From assembly GCF_009663145.1 (NCBI RefSeq), contig NZ_VKHR01000030.1, positions 16 through 55,600 on the forward strand: 55,585 nucleotides of DNA, read 5' to 3'. Shown here one piece after another: positions 1 to 9,128 of this stretch. Within the stretch, counting starts at the first letter, position 1, and each line of letters opens with the position of its first letter. The DNA is from Shewanella sp. TC10 (GTDB lineage Bacteria > Pseudomonadota > Gammaproteobacteria > Enterobacterales > Shewanellaceae). The position numbers were made by a program, and so were the translations under genes. Below the pieces are notes generated by a model. It saw nothing but the letters and a program-made list of their open reading frames with translations, did no database searches and had not been told where the DNA came from.

Positions 1-29
1 CCCTGACTCAGTGAGTCAGGGATTTTTTC
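1..29 (+). terminator. Rho-independent terminator at window edge
   Basis: CCCTGACTCA (1-10) and TGAGTCAGGG (12-21) are perfect inverted repeats followed by a T run (23-28). It probably ends a transcript lying left of the window; because 5S rRNA-like debris follows, an rRNA operon is the likely source, but that gene is not visible. Confidence 0.75.
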
Positions 30-144
30 GTTTTGGCGTTTTAGTTTTTAAATTAATTTTTACTAACTATCATAGTGTGGTTGATATGCCCATGTAAAAG
101 CAGGTCATTACCAAGCGCCTAATTTCTCTTAATTGAGAGCAGAT

Positions 145-175
145 AGCCCGTTACTGATGTAGCGGGCTTTTTCTT
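145..175 (+). terminator. Terminator of 5S-tail repeat unit 1
   Basis: AGCCCGTTAC (145-154) pairs with GTAGCGGGCT (159-168, one G-T pair) around a TGAT loop, followed by a T-rich tract. Same position relative to the 5S-like end as in unit 2. Confidence 0.75.
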
Positions 176-286
176 TGTCTAAAGAAAAGTTCAAGTTTAA
201 ACACCAATACCTGATAGTGTGGACGATATGCCCATGTGAAAGTAGGTCATTGCCAAGCGCCTAATTTCTCTTAATTGAGAGCAGAT

Positions 287-317
287 AGCCCGTTACTTAC
301 GTAGCGGGCTTTTTCTT
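287..317 (+). terminator. Terminator of 5S-tail repeat unit 2
   Basis: Same hairpin as in unit 1: AGCCCGTTAC, short loop, GTAGCGGGCT, T-rich tract. In unit 3 (from about 428) the left arm has diverged to AGCTGGCAAC while the right arm and T run remain, so the third hairpin is weakened. Confidence 0.75.
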
Positions 318-429
318 TGTCTAAAGAAAAGTTCAAGTTTAAACATCAATACCTGATAGTGTGGTCGATATGCCCATGTAAAAGCAGGTCATTGCCAAGC
401 GCCTAATTTCTCAAATTTGAGAGCAGGCA

Positions 430-783
430 GCTGGCAACGATGTAGCGGGCTTTTTTGTGTCTAGGATATTGCATCAAGTTAAATCAGTGGCATTTGATAA
501 CATTGATATCGGAATTTAAGCATGTAAATAATCTACTCAGTAACTTAATTAAGTGCTAATAGCACCTTATCATTACCTTCTTTGTTGTTACTTGTTGCTT
601 TTAAAATGGATATTTACAACAGTTAATTGCAACCATAGTTCTAAATGCTGATGAAAAGTCATTAGTTATATGAATTAATATCGATAATTCGTTGATGTTT
701 AACATAGGTCAGCTATCTTGTTAGGCAATTAAACAGGTTTTACATATTGGCTTAGTTTCCAAGTCAGCATTTTAAGGACAAAA
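430..783. other. Intergenic, no gene seen
   Basis: About 350 bp of A/T-rich sequence between the 5S-tail repeats and cinA. I see no coding frame, RNA gene or strong repeat. It should hold the cinA promoter, but no convincing -35/-10 pair can be singled out. Confidence 0.5.
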
Positions 784-2058
784 ATGAAATTAGAAATGAT
801 TTGTACTGGCGAAGAAGTCTTATCTGGCCAGATTATCGATACTAATGCAGCCTGGGTTGCTAATACGATGATGGAGTTGGGGATTGAAACTCAGCATCGC
901 ATTACTGTTGGTGATCGTTTAGAAGAATTAATGAATGCCTTCATTGAGCGTAGTTATCATGCAGATGTCATCATAGTTAATGGTGGTTTAGGTCCTACAA
1001 GTGACGATATGTCTGCTGAAGCGATGGCTATGGCTAAAGGTGAAACCTTAGTAGAGAACGTCGAGTGGCGAGAGAAGTTAATAGAGTGGTTTGCTCGAAA
1101 TAATAGACAAATGGCCAAGAGCAACTTAAAGCAGGCTTGGTTACCTGAGTCAGCAATTATGGTAGATAATCCAGTAGGCACAGCCTGCGGCTTTAGAGTA
1201 AAGCTTAATAAAGCTTGGTTGTTCTTTACTCCTGGGGTGCCATTTGAATTAAAGCATATGATTAAAGAGCAATTTATTCCTTTTATTAAAGAGGAATTTG
1301 AAATTAGCGAAAATACATCTTTGAAGAAGCTGCTCACAATCGGCCATGGTGAGTCTTCACTCGCTGATAGCTTGTCAGAATTAACTTTACCAGATGGAAT
1401 TACTTTAGGTTATCGCTCATCGATGCCGCATATTGAGATTAAGATTTTTGCTCGTGGTGATAAAGCTATTAGTAAGTTGCCTAATGTAACAAAAAAAGTG
1501 AAAGCGATTTTAGGTATTGCTGTTGTTGCTGAAGACCGACCAACATTGGCCGCAGAAATTCATCACAGACTTTACCAGTCAGGCTTTAGTTTGAGTATTG
1601 CAGAATCCTGTACTGGTGGATTGGTTACTAGTCAATTAATTGATTTTTCAGGAAGTTCTTCTTATCTTCATCATGGCTTAGTGACATACAGTAATGAATC
1701 GAAAGTTAAAGTACTAGGGGTTAACCCGCAGATACTTGATGATTATGGCGCTGTATCAATTGCAACAGTTGAAGCAATGGCTAGAGGGGCGAGAGAGATA
1801 CTAGATAGCGACTTTGCACTGTCTACCAGTGGTATTGCAGGGCCTGATGGTGGCTCTGAGGAAAAGCCTGTAGGCACTGTGGCTATTGCTTTAGCTACAA
1901 AACACGCTGTTTACAGTCAGATGATTAAACTGCCAAGTCGTTCTCGTCAGTTAGTTCGCAGTATTAGTGCAGCGATCGCTTATGACATGTTACGACGTGC
2001 TTTGCTTGGTGAAGCTGTGATCGTTGATTACCCGTCGATCTCTCGTTTTGCTAAGTAA
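784..2058 (+). CDS. cinA: CinA-family protein, NMN deamidase (PncC)
   Basis: Full-length two-domain CinA of 424 aa. The N-terminal MoCF/COG1058-like domain starts with the characteristic [14 protein letters not shown] pattern; the C-terminal domain is the PncC-type nicotinamide-nucleotide amidohydrolase, with the conserved ESCTGG at 274-279 and [10 protein letters not shown] near 354-363. PncC converts NMN to nicotinate mononucleotide in the pyridine nucleotide salvage cycle; the N-terminal domain is linked to ADP-ribose pyrophosphatase activity in some members. ATG at 784 follows AAGGA at a normal distance. It stands alone and converges on flgT across a short hairpin. Confidence 0.95.
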   Translation: MKLEMICTGEEVLSGQIIDTNAAWVANTMMELGIETQHRITVGDRLEELMNAFIERSYHADVIIVNGGLGPTSDDMSAEAMAMAKGETLVENVEWREKLIEWFARNNRQMAKSNLKQAWLPESAIMVDNPVGTACGFRVKLNKAWLFFTPGVPFELKHMIKEQFIPFIKEEFEISENTSLKKLLTIGHGESSLADSLSELTLPDGITLGYRSSMPHIEIKIFARGDKAISKLPNVTKKVKAILGIAVVAEDRPTLAAEIHHRLYQSGFSLSIAESCTGGLVTSQLIDFSGSSSYLHHGLVTYSNESKVKVLGVNPQILDDYGAVSIATVEAMARGAREILDSDFALSTSGIAGPDGGSEEKPVGTVAIALATKHAVYSQMIKLPSRSRQLVRSISAAIAYDMLRRALLGEAVIVDYPSISRFAK

Positions 2059-2065
2059 ATGAATG

Positions 2066-2090
2066 CGAGCTAGCTTAATTGGCTAGCTCG
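2066..2090. terminator. Hairpin between convergent cinA and flgT
   Basis: CGAGCTAGC (2066-2074) and GCTAGCTCG (2082-2090) form a perfect 9-bp stem. The T tract after it is weak, so this is a likely but not textbook terminator for cinA. Confidence 0.5.
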
Positions 2091-2106
2091 ATTATTGTTT
2101 AATGTT

Positions 2107-3288
2107 TTAAAAATTCACGGTTGTGACAACGTCATAAAGATCTACTTGATGTTGATTCATTCCATTTAAGTCTTCGTGCTCGGGTGCTTTTAATAGACTG
2201 ACTTTGTTACTTACTTGAACGACTTCTAACAATATAGGCTCTTCAGGTGGCATCAAAGTAGATAACATAGTGTTGTGAAGTGGGATATTTTTCAATTTGA
2301 TGTGCTGAAATCTATCTCCTTTTTTCACGCCGTGCAGTGTTCCAATATTGATGGTGACAAACTGTTCATCTTTATTGATAACAAGGGCCTTAGTTGGTTC
2401 ACAACTCAAAGTTTGATTTATATCTTGAGCAACTTTAAATAGGGTATTGACGATAGTTGTACCGTATTCACTACGCCAAAATAGACTATTTTCCATGTCG
2501 ACTTTGCTGTACGAATCGAAACTCCAACCCCCTTCGCCATGATATTCTTCTTCAAGTAGAATACTGTCGCTAACCCTATCGTACATGAACACTTTTATAG
2601 TGAAGTTACGCTTTGGGTAAATAGTATTAGTCACTAATCCCGATTTCTTTTCATTGTACAATCCAATATCACGGACATATCCAAAGACCAAATACTGACT
2701 TTGAAACTGGCTGTTCAAACCATGGGATATTCCTTGAACAGATTTTAAATTCACGCTATCAAAACTAGACGTTGGTTTAAAAACCATTTGTGGTATGAGT
2801 TCTTCTACGAAGATATTAGGTTGGTTACTGAGTTCGTTCTTGAATCTAGAGGCAACATGAAATGGCAGTGATGAAATGTCTCCTGGCGTTGCTTGAGACG
2901 GCGTAAGTAAAGGGAATTGGGCAATGATCAGCTGCTTTAGGTAATCATCTTTGATACAGTTTGAGCTTGATAGAAGGTTTATTTTTAAATTAACAGTTAA
3001 CTTTCCAGCTGCTATCGATTCATTAAGAATGACTATTTCACTTATTTGTTGCTTCGAGATGATATGAGTTTTACTACTGGTTAAAATGCCATCTTTTACT
3101 GTGTTTTCAATATTGATATAACTGCTGGCTTGTAGCGATGCATTTTCAATTGCTTGTTCTATAGCTAGCTTACGAATATCGTTGTAGTCATCGCCATCAT
3201 AGGGAATAGATGCTTGTCCGAGGTACCACTGTCCGTGTGCAATGCTCGGTAAAAAGAGTATTAATATAGCTGCAAGGATTTTCTTCAT
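2107..3288 (-). CDS. flgT: Flagellar H-ring assembly protein FlgT
   Basis: 393 aa, close to Vibrio-type FlgT in length and layout. A clear Sec signal peptide (MKKILAAILILFLPSIAHG, cleavage before Gln20) marks it as periplasmic. In Vibrio and relatives FlgT builds the H ring around the LP ring of sodium-driven polar flagella and helps stator assembly. The C-terminal part has the small beta-barrel look seen in FlgT (VINKDEQFVTINIGTLHGVKKGD). It follows the FlgH-like gene by 3 bp, so they are probably co-transcribed. Unusually, it lies between cinA and ppc rather than in a large flagellar cluster. Confidence 0.8.
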   Translation of the reverse strand: MKKILAAILILFLPSIAHGQWYLGQASIPYDGDDYNDIRKLAIEQAIENASLQASSYINIENTVKDGILTSSKTHIISKQQISEIVILNESIAAGKLTVNLKINLLSSSNCIKDDYLKQLIIAQFPLLTPSQATPGDISSLPFHVASRFKNELSNQPNIFVEELIPQMVFKPTSSFDSVNLKSVQGISHGLNSQFQSQYLVFGYVRDIGLYNEKKSGLVTNTIYPKRNFTIKVFMYDRVSDSILLEEEYHGEGGWSFDSYSKVDMENSLFWRSEYGTTIVNTLFKVAQDINQTLSCEPTKALVINKDEQFVTINIGTLHGVKKGDRFQHIKLKNIPLHNTMLSTLMPPEEPILLEVVQVSNKVSLLKAPEHEDLNGMNQHQVDLYDVVTTVNF

Positions 3289-3291
3289 GTA

Positions 3292-4026
3292 TTAGCCGAA
3301 AACACTGAGCAGTTTTGTAATTAATGAAGGATCTTGGTTATCCTGTTGTTCGCCTTTTCCGCTCACTTCTATCACGGTATTGCCAACCATACTTGAGTCA
3401 ATTGAATGATCAGAGTCGATATCAGTTACTCTGATCTCGCCTGAAAAGCGCACATATTCGTCGCCTTTATTTAGTTTGAGCCACTTCTCTCCAGCTACGA
3501 CTAAATTTCCGTTTGGAAGCTTCTCTCTTACGGCGACTGTAATCGTACCTGAGAGTGAATTATTGTGATTACTGGCTGAAGAGCTATCGAAGCTTTTATC
3601 TTGAGAGTAGTCAGCACTGAGGTTGTTCTCATCAATATTGATGTTACCTGCAGTAATATTTGGCGACATATCGAAGTTATTCGAGCTATCTCTTTTATAG
3701 CTGACTGACTTTTTAGAAGTCATTTCTTCATTTAACCTAATCAAAATCATATCGCCGACTTCATAGCGGTTATTGTTTTGATAGATATTGTAAACATTAT
3801 TGGGATTGAATATTGAGCCAGTGATTTGTTGTGCTTGCTGAATATTATTGTTACGAACAGGTCGAAAGTCTGGATCGCCTTTCATCACTTCATCAGTAGT
3901 TTCTACGACATTTACTGTGGTATTTTCTTTTGTTGGTACTTTTATTTCAGCTACCTCAGTAGTGGTGCAAGCTGACATGTTGAATAAAAATAATACTATA
4001 ATTGTTGTTTTAATATTCATTCGCAA
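3292..4026 (-). CDS. flgH: Flagellar L-ring lipoprotein FlgH homologue
   Basis: 244 aa. The N-terminus carries a lipoprotein signal with lipobox MSAC (Cys20). The middle has the FlgH pattern (YEVGDMILIRLNEEMTSKKS) and the C-terminal half the FlgH core GNLVVAGEKWLKLNKGDEYV followed by SGEIRVTDI. FlgH forms the outer-membrane L ring, the bushing for the flagellar rod. FlgH normally sits in flgBCDEFGHIJ beside flgI; here it pairs with flgT and no rod or P-ring gene is nearby. It may be a second copy or serve a second flagellar system. The 420-bp A/T-rich region upstream separates it from a divergent gene. Confidence 0.85.
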   Translation of the reverse strand: MRMNIKTTIIVLFLFNMSACTTTEVAEIKVPTKENTTVNVVETTDEVMKGDPDFRPVRNNNIQQAQQITGSIFNPNNVYNIYQNNNRYEVGDMILIRLNEEMTSKKSVSYKRDSSNNFDMSPNITAGNINIDENNLSADYSQDKSFDSSSASNHNNSLSGTITVAVREKLPNGNLVVAGEKWLKLNKGDEYVRFSGEIRVTDIDSDHSIDSSMVGNTVIEVSGKGEQQDNQDPSLITKLLSVFG

Positions 4027-4446
4027 AAAGTGTTTATTGGTTTTGTAAATTTTAACGTTAAATATATATTTAGATCTACGTTCTGCACAATTACTTCATT
4101 ATCTTTACTTGTTTTTACGCTATATAGTTTTATTTGTTAATCTATGTTGGGTTATATTGTTCAAGTAAAGTTTTGTTGATGTTCTTTTTTGTGGTTAACT
4201 TGTTTTGCGTAACATTGTAATGTTATTTGTATCTAGTGTTTATTATGGAATTGTAAGTTGGTAGTCGGGAAAAATCATATATTTAAAGAATGTTTTTAAA
4301 TAATGGTCTTTTAGTGTAATTATATAAACCTATTAAAATAATAAATGTAACGGATTTCATGTTGTAATATTTCGTTTTTAATAGAATTCTTTAAGAAACA
4401 TAATAATTATATCGTCAATATTTTTATCTAAAATGGTTTAAAAAAC
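4027..4446. other. A/T-rich divergent intergenic region
   Basis: 420 bp between the divergent flgH-like gene and the 242-aa gene, visibly richer in A/T than the flanking core genes. It should contain promoters for both directions. I looked for sigma-54 (TGGC-N-TTGC) and FliA-type flagellar promoters and found no convincing match. Confidence 0.5.
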
Positions 4447-5175
4447 ATGCAGGCACAAAGTTCATTATCTGTAATAGGACAAGCTGTTGATCTGGCCAAA
4501 ACTGACTCTAGCCACCAAGCGGAATCAGCTGAAAATACAGAGAAATTCTCTGATGTCTTATCTAATGTTACTTCTGTTGCAAGTGTCGGTAGTGCAGTAT
4601 TAGCTACAGCGACATCAACGGATATTTTTTCTGTAGATAACTTAAAGCAACAAATCCTCTCAGAAACAGGTTTAGATAATGAAAACATTTTGTCGTTAAA
4701 TATGAATGCTAGTATGATTTCTGAGCTACAACAAGGGTTATTATCTTCACTACAAACCAGCATGGTGAAAAGTTCAGCGATAGCAAACGTTGTTAGTCAA
4801 ACTCAACAGGTTACTGAAAGTATAAATACAAAAAATGACGCTGCTAATTTAGTGACTAGTGATAATTCAAGTCTTGTCGATGATATCTACTCTTATTCCT
4901 TTGGAGAAGATGGATTTGATGAAAAAGATATTATTGATTCAGTCAATATATTAAATCATACGCCAATATTATCTTATATCTATCAAGAAACGACGAACAC
5001 TGAAATTAGTCCCGCTTCAACATTAGCAGGAAGTGTTTTGTATTCTGATTATGTCGGCACGGGTTCAACAGCGATTAAACTCATTATGGATTATTTTTCA
5101 GAAAATAATTCAGAAGTGTTAGCTGCTGGTGTTAGTTCATTTTTATCAAGCGATAGTGAGGAAAATAATAATTAA
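4447..5175 (+). CDS. Unknown protein in flagellar ring cluster
   Basis: 242 aa that I do not recognise. There is no signal peptide and no membrane segment; it is acidic, rich in Ser, Thr, Asn and Gln and poor in Cys, with a long helix-prone N-terminal half (about 1-125). The composition recalls secreted or flagellar export substrates, but that is only an impression. It sits between flgH/flgT (divergent) and flgP (same strand, 84 bp downstream of its stop), so a flagellar role is inferred from position. The ATG at 4447 has little upstream Shine-Dalgarno sequence. Confidence 0.6.
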   Translation: MQAQSSLSVIGQAVDLAKTDSSHQAESAENTEKFSDVLSNVTSVASVGSAVLATATSTDIFSVDNLKQQILSETGLDNENILSLNMNASMISELQQGLLSSLQTSMVKSSAIANVVSQTQQVTESINTKNDAANLVTSDNSSLVDDIYSYSFGEDGFDEKDIIDSVNILNHTPILSYIYQETTNTEISPASTLAGSVLYSDYVGTGSTAIKLIMDYFSENNSEVLAAGVSSFLSSDSEENNN

Positions 5176-5259
5176 TATTCTTCAGATTTAAATCTATTTA
5201 GATGTTCATTCTATTTTTATTATATCTAACTATATTATTGATTGTTTGCGGTTATTAAA

Positions 5260-5715
5260 ATGAAAAATTTAATTGTTCTATTCTTTCTATGCTTGGGTGG
5301 TTGTCAAAGTTTAACAAGTGAGCCAGAAGCGTATCAACCTACAGACTTTCCAGTACTGAATGCTGTGGGGTATGCACCTATTGAGAAACAACCTGCTGAA
5401 CTACGCTCAGAGCAAATTCTAATGGCAATGGAAGCGTCTAAAATTCTTGCCTACAGAGAGCTAGCCGAACAAGTCTATGGCTTACAGTTGAACTCTCAGA
5501 CTGGGATACAAGGCCATTCTTTGAATAACATTGCCACTAAAATAAAGGTGTCTGGATTAATCAAAGGCGCAAAAGTTGTTAAGACTTACCCAATAGACGG
5601 CTTTTACGTTACTGAGCTCGAATTGGACTTTAAGTTAGTACGTGACTTATATATGCAGTCTGAAACTCCTGTACATAATAATATCTTGGTGGTTGAACCG
5701 GTAAAAAACTTCTAG
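5260..5715 (+). CDS. flgP: Flagellar outer-membrane lipoprotein FlgP (LPP20 family)
   Basis: 151 aa when started at ATG 5260, which puts the lipoprotein signal (MKNLIVLFFLCLGGC, Cys15) at the very N-terminus; a TTG at 5242 would add six residues before it and is less likely. The core (EASKILAYRELAEQVYGLQL, then a conserved VSGLIKGAKVV.TYPIDGFYVTEL stretch in two parts) is typical of LPP20/FlgP lipoproteins. FlgP forms an outer-membrane-associated basal disk or ring needed for polar flagellar motility in Vibrio and Campylobacter. The usual partner FlgO is absent here. Confidence 0.8.
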   Translation: MKNLIVLFFLCLGGCQSLTSEPEAYQPTDFPVLNAVGYAPIEKQPAELRSEQILMAMEASKILAYRELAEQVYGLQLNSQTGIQGHSLNNIATKIKVSGLIKGAKVVKTYPIDGFYVTELELDFKLVRDLYMQSETPVHNNILVVEPVKNF

Positions 5716-5741
5716 CTGCAGCTGTTTTTTTGCTTAGGAAT

Positions 5742-5767
5742 AAAAAAGCGCCCTTAGGCGCTTTTTA
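5742..5767. terminator. Bidirectional terminator, flgP/yceB-like
   Basis: AAAAAGCGCC (5743-5752) and GGCGCTTTTT (5757-5766) around a CTTA loop, with A and T runs on the two sides, between the convergent flgP and lipoprotein genes. Confidence 0.85.
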
Positions 5768-5794
5768 AAAATAAGTTACTTAGCGTTGAGCATT

Positions 5795-6331
5795 CTAAAA
5801 CTTAATCACAATTTTACCTTTTTGTACCTCAATCTCTTTCGTCATTTTAGCCATTAACGCTTGGTTTGAATCGCTTGTGTCGAGTACATAAACAGGTTGA
5901 GATTCTAAAAATGTTCGTAAAAAGATCATCAGCTGTGGTGTGATGGGTTTCAGCATTTGTTCAATATCAGCAGGTTCTGATTTCACGCTGACTAAATCCA
6001 ATTTCTTTAAAAAGATACTCTTGGTTTCAACGTCATACCATGGCTCAGCTTCAAAAGTGGTTTCCATGTCAGCAGAGATAGATTTAAATGGATTTTTTAC
6101 GGCCATTTTGGTCAATGCAGTAACAGATATGGTATTAGGTTTATTACCTAACTCCACTTCCATATCATTGAGTTTCAGTTGCAGGCCGAATATTTGATTT
6201 CCTTGAGAGACTTCGTAGTGCATCTCATTATTCAAATAGTCTTCTACTTCTGATTCAGTAATGCTGTACTGACTGGCGCAACCAGTCAGCAGTAGCATTA
6301 TGCATAGTAAGCTTGCTTTGAACAAAGTCAT
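5795..6331 (-). CDS. YceB-like DUF1439 lipoprotein
   Basis: 178 aa with a lipoprotein signal (LLLTGC, Cys18) and the DUF1439/YceB pattern: an N-terminal helix (ESEVEDYLNNE) followed by beta-rich sequence with alternating hydrophobic residues, as in lipid-binding folds. The function of the family is not established; E. coli YceB is an uncharacterised lipoprotein. The ATG overlaps the ppc stop by one base (TAATG), so it is translationally coupled to ppc. Confidence 0.75.
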   Translation of the reverse strand: MTLFKASLLCIMLLLTGCASQYSITESEVEDYLNNEMHYEVSQGNQIFGLQLKLNDMEVELGNKPNTISVTALTKMAVKNPFKSISADMETTFEAEPWYDVETKSIFLKKLDLVSVKSEPADIEQMLKPITPQLMIFLRTFLESQPVYVLDTSDSNQALMAKMTKEIEVQKGKIVIKF

Positions 6332-8979
6332 TATCCTGTGTTTCTCATTCCTGCAGCCACACCCGCGATGGTTAACATTAATGCCAACTCAACCTGTTTT
6401 GACGCTTGCTCTTCATTACGGGTACGCGCCAATAGTTCAGCTTGTAAGAAATTTAATGGGTCGATATATGGGTTACGAAGCTTAACTGACTCTCTATTCC
6501 AAGGCGTGTGAGACATTAACTCTTCTGCTTCTGTTAGAGATAAAACGGCTTCAGTGCCTAATTGTAGACTCGCACGCAGCTTTTTACCTAAATGGTGTAA
6601 ATTCTCTGGAACCAAAGTGCTTTCATAATAACGAGCAAGATTAGGTTCTGCTTTCATGTAAACCATTTCTAGCATTGAAATACGAGTTTCAAAGAATGGC
6701 CACTTAAGCTCCATCTCTTTCAATAATTCAAATTCACCACGTTCATTCGCTGCTTTTAATGCTTCGCCAGAACCTAACCATGCTGGAAGCATTAAACGGT
6801 TTTGTGACCAAGCAAAAATCCAAGGAATTGCTCGGAGACTTTCAATACCACCGTCAACACGTCTTTTGGCTGGGCGACTGCCTAATGGCAGCTTTCCAAG
6901 TTCGACTTCAGGAGTCGCTGCTCTAAAGTAAGCCACAAAGTCAGGTTCTTCTCGGACAATGTCACGATAGGCTTTGACTGAATCATCTGCAATGCGCTGC
7001 ATACAGTCGCGCCATTCCTGTTTAGGCTCTGGTGGTGGCAATAATGTCGCCTCCATCACTGCCGATGTGTAAAGCGCTAAACTTTGCACGGCCACTTTTG
7101 GCAAGCCGAACTTAAAGCGGATCATCTCGCCTTGTTCGGTGACCCTAATACGGCCATCAACGGATCCTGGAGGTTGTGACAAAATCGCTTTATGTGCAGG
7201 TCCACCGCCACGGCCAATAGAACCACCACGACCATGGAAAAGCATTAACTTGACGTCAGCTTTTTTACATACTGCGACGAGTTGCTCTTGTGCGTGGTAT
7301 TGCGCCCAAGCTGCAGCCATTACACCTGCATCTTTAGCAGAGTCAGAATAACCAATCATTACTTCTTGCATACCTTTGGTGTAACCACGGTACCAATCAA
7401 TGTCTAGTAATTGGGTCATACAGTCTGAAGCAGTATTCAAGTCGCTTAAGGTTTCAAATAATGGCACCACGCGCATAGGGTGCTGACAGCCTGCTTCTTT
7501 TAAAAGCAATAACACTGCTAAAACATCTGAAGGCTTGCTGGCCATTGAAATAACATACGAACCTAATGCTGTGGCTGGTTGAGTTGCTACAAGCTGGCAG
7601 GTTTTAATGACTTCTTGAACATCAGCTGACGGTTGCCAATCAGTAGGGATGAGAGGTCGGCGACTGGTGAGCTCTCTTAATAAGAATGCTTGTTTCTCAT
7701 TTTCGTCCCAATGATCATAATCACCCATGCCTAAATAACGAGTTAGCTCGGCTATAACATCACTATGACGCTCAGCATCTTGGCGAATATCTAAGCGAAG
7801 CATGTGAATACCAAAACATGCTAAACGGCGTAACATATCTAATAAAAGACCATTAGCAATTAAGCGCATTCCTGAGTCAGAAAGACTACGGTATAACAAT
7901 TCTAGCGGTTGCTTTAAGTCATCCAACTCCCATATGAGGTCACTATGGTTTGTATCGAGTTGATGGCCTTCAAGACGGGCATTAAGGTAATCAATGGTGG
8001 CACGCAGTTTATGACGCAAGTGTCTTAAGATATCGCGGTAAGGTTCTTTGCTGTTTGGCACTAGCGCCATTAGCTCAGCATTGGCATCTTCCATCGATAG
8101 TTCATTCACTAACGACACAACATCTTTAAGGTACAGTCTTGCGGCTGCATGGCGGTTACGTAACAGTACTTCTTCAGTGACAACAGAGGTAACAAATGGG
8201 TTGCCGTCTCTATCACCACCCATCCAGCTTGAGAATCTGACAGGGCAAATATCTGCTGGAATTTGTTGGCCTGTTTTGGCTTCAACATGATCGTTTAACT
8301 GGCGTAAGAAGTCGGGGACTGCTTGCCATAATGAGGCTTCAATGGTGCTTAAACCCCAACGTGCTTCATCAACAGGAGTCGGGCGCTCATTACGAATTTC
8401 ATTGGTATGCCAAATTTGGGCTATTAACTGACGTAATCTAAGGTGTGATTGGTTTCTTTCACGTTCTGTGAGTTGTTTATTCTCTTGCTCGGTTAAGCAA
8501 TCGACAACAGCTGAATACTTTTGGATGAGTGTTCGGCGTGAAATTTCCGTTGGATGCGCTGTCAACACCAAGTCAATATCAAGTGTTTTTAAGCAATTAA
8601 TAACATCTTGCTCGTTTGCATTACTGTTAAGCATGCGACCAAGGAGCTGTTCTACTGGATCTGGGACACAAACAAGCTCATCACAATTACGGCTTATGGT
8701 ATGAAATTGCTCAGCAATATTGGCTAAATTTAAGAATTGGTTAAAGGCTTTAGCAAAAGGGACTAACTCTTCATCTGGTAATGAATTCAACAAGGTCAGC
8801 ATTTGCTGTCGAGAGTCTGAATCACCTTTACGTGATTCTTTTGCAAGAATACGAATTTGCTCGACTTTTTCGAGAAATGCTTCGCCAAGGTGATCGCGCA
8901 TGGTATCACCCAGTATCTGCCCTAAGCTACTCACATTAGAACGCAAAGATGCGTACATGTCGGCGGTTTGCTCTGCCAT
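6331..8979 (-). CDS. ppc: Phosphoenolpyruvate carboxylase
   Basis: 882 aa, the full length of the bacterial enzyme. It carboxylates PEP with bicarbonate to oxaloacetate and so refills the TCA cycle and supplies aspartate-family precursors. Visible signatures: VLTAHPTE with the catalytic His at 142, the glycine-rich [16 protein letters not shown] near 580, and the C-terminal end RNTG needed for catalysis and allosteric control. It is the first gene of a two-gene unit with the YceB-like lipoprotein, on the strand opposite to the arginine genes. Confidence 0.98.
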   Translation of the reverse strand: MAEQTADMYASLRSNVSSLGQILGDTMRDHLGEAFLEKVEQIRILAKESRKGDSDSRQQMLTLLNSLPDEELVPFAKAFNQFLNLANIAEQFHTISRNCDELVCVPDPVEQLLGRMLNSNANEQDVINCLKTLDIDLVLTAHPTEISRRTLIQKYSAVVDCLTEQENKQLTERERNQSHLRLRQLIAQIWHTNEIRNERPTPVDEARWGLSTIEASLWQAVPDFLRQLNDHVEAKTGQQIPADICPVRFSSWMGGDRDGNPFVTSVVTEEVLLRNRHAAARLYLKDVVSLVNELSMEDANAELMALVPNSKEPYRDILRHLRHKLRATIDYLNARLEGHQLDTNHSDLIWELDDLKQPLELLYRSLSDSGMRLIANGLLLDMLRRLACFGIHMLRLDIRQDAERHSDVIAELTRYLGMGDYDHWDENEKQAFLLRELTSRRPLIPTDWQPSADVQEVIKTCQLVATQPATALGSYVISMASKPSDVLAVLLLLKEAGCQHPMRVVPLFETLSDLNTASDCMTQLLDIDWYRGYTKGMQEVMIGYSDSAKDAGVMAAAWAQYHAQEQLVAVCKKADVKLMLFHGRGGSIGRGGGPAHKAILSQPPGSVDGRIRVTEQGEMIRFKFGLPKVAVQSLALYTSAVMEATLLPPPEPKQEWRDCMQRIADDSVKAYRDIVREEPDFVAYFRAATPEVELGKLPLGSRPAKRRVDGGIESLRAIPWIFAWSQNRLMLPAWLGSGEALKAANERGEFELLKEMELKWPFFETRISMLEMVYMKAEPNLARYYESTLVPENLHHLGKKLRASLQLGTEAVLSLTEAEELMSHTPWNRESVKLRNPYIDPLNFLQAELLARTRNEEQASKQVELALMLTIAGVAAGMRNTG

Positions 8980-9128
8980 AATTACTCCATAAGTTAACTT
9001 AATTAGCCGTTACAAATATTTGACTCAAACTAGCACAATAGCGAGCTGCGAGGGTATTGGTCAATGGCTTCTATTATTAATTAAAATACATAATCATTTA
9101 ACGTCTATATCATTGATGCTGGTCACAA

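Larger units (their letters stand above)
70..420 (+). repeat. Three tandem ~142-bp repeats carrying 5S rRNA 3' ends
   Basis: Three near-identical units begin at about 70, 212 and 353 (spacing 142 and 141). Each opens with about 50 nt resembling the last part of bacterial 5S rRNA (TAGTGTGG, then CCCATGT, then AGGTCAT.GCCAAGCGCC), ending at 119, 261 and 403. An A/T-rich tail and, in units 1 and 2, a GC-rich terminator follow. The 5' two thirds of 5S is missing from every unit, so these are not working 5S genes. They look like tandem duplication of the tail of an rRNA operon. Confidence 0.7.

Noticed and set aside
70..420. CRISPR array
   Set aside because: Units are ~142 bp, nearly identical throughout, with rRNA-like content and no short repeat/variable spacer pattern.
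70..420. Complete 5S rRNA genes
   Set aside because: Only the last ~50 nt of 5S is present in each unit.
957..1337. 126-codon frame on minus strand inside cinA
   Set aside because: Antisense to a clear, full-length cinA; a by-product of its codon use.
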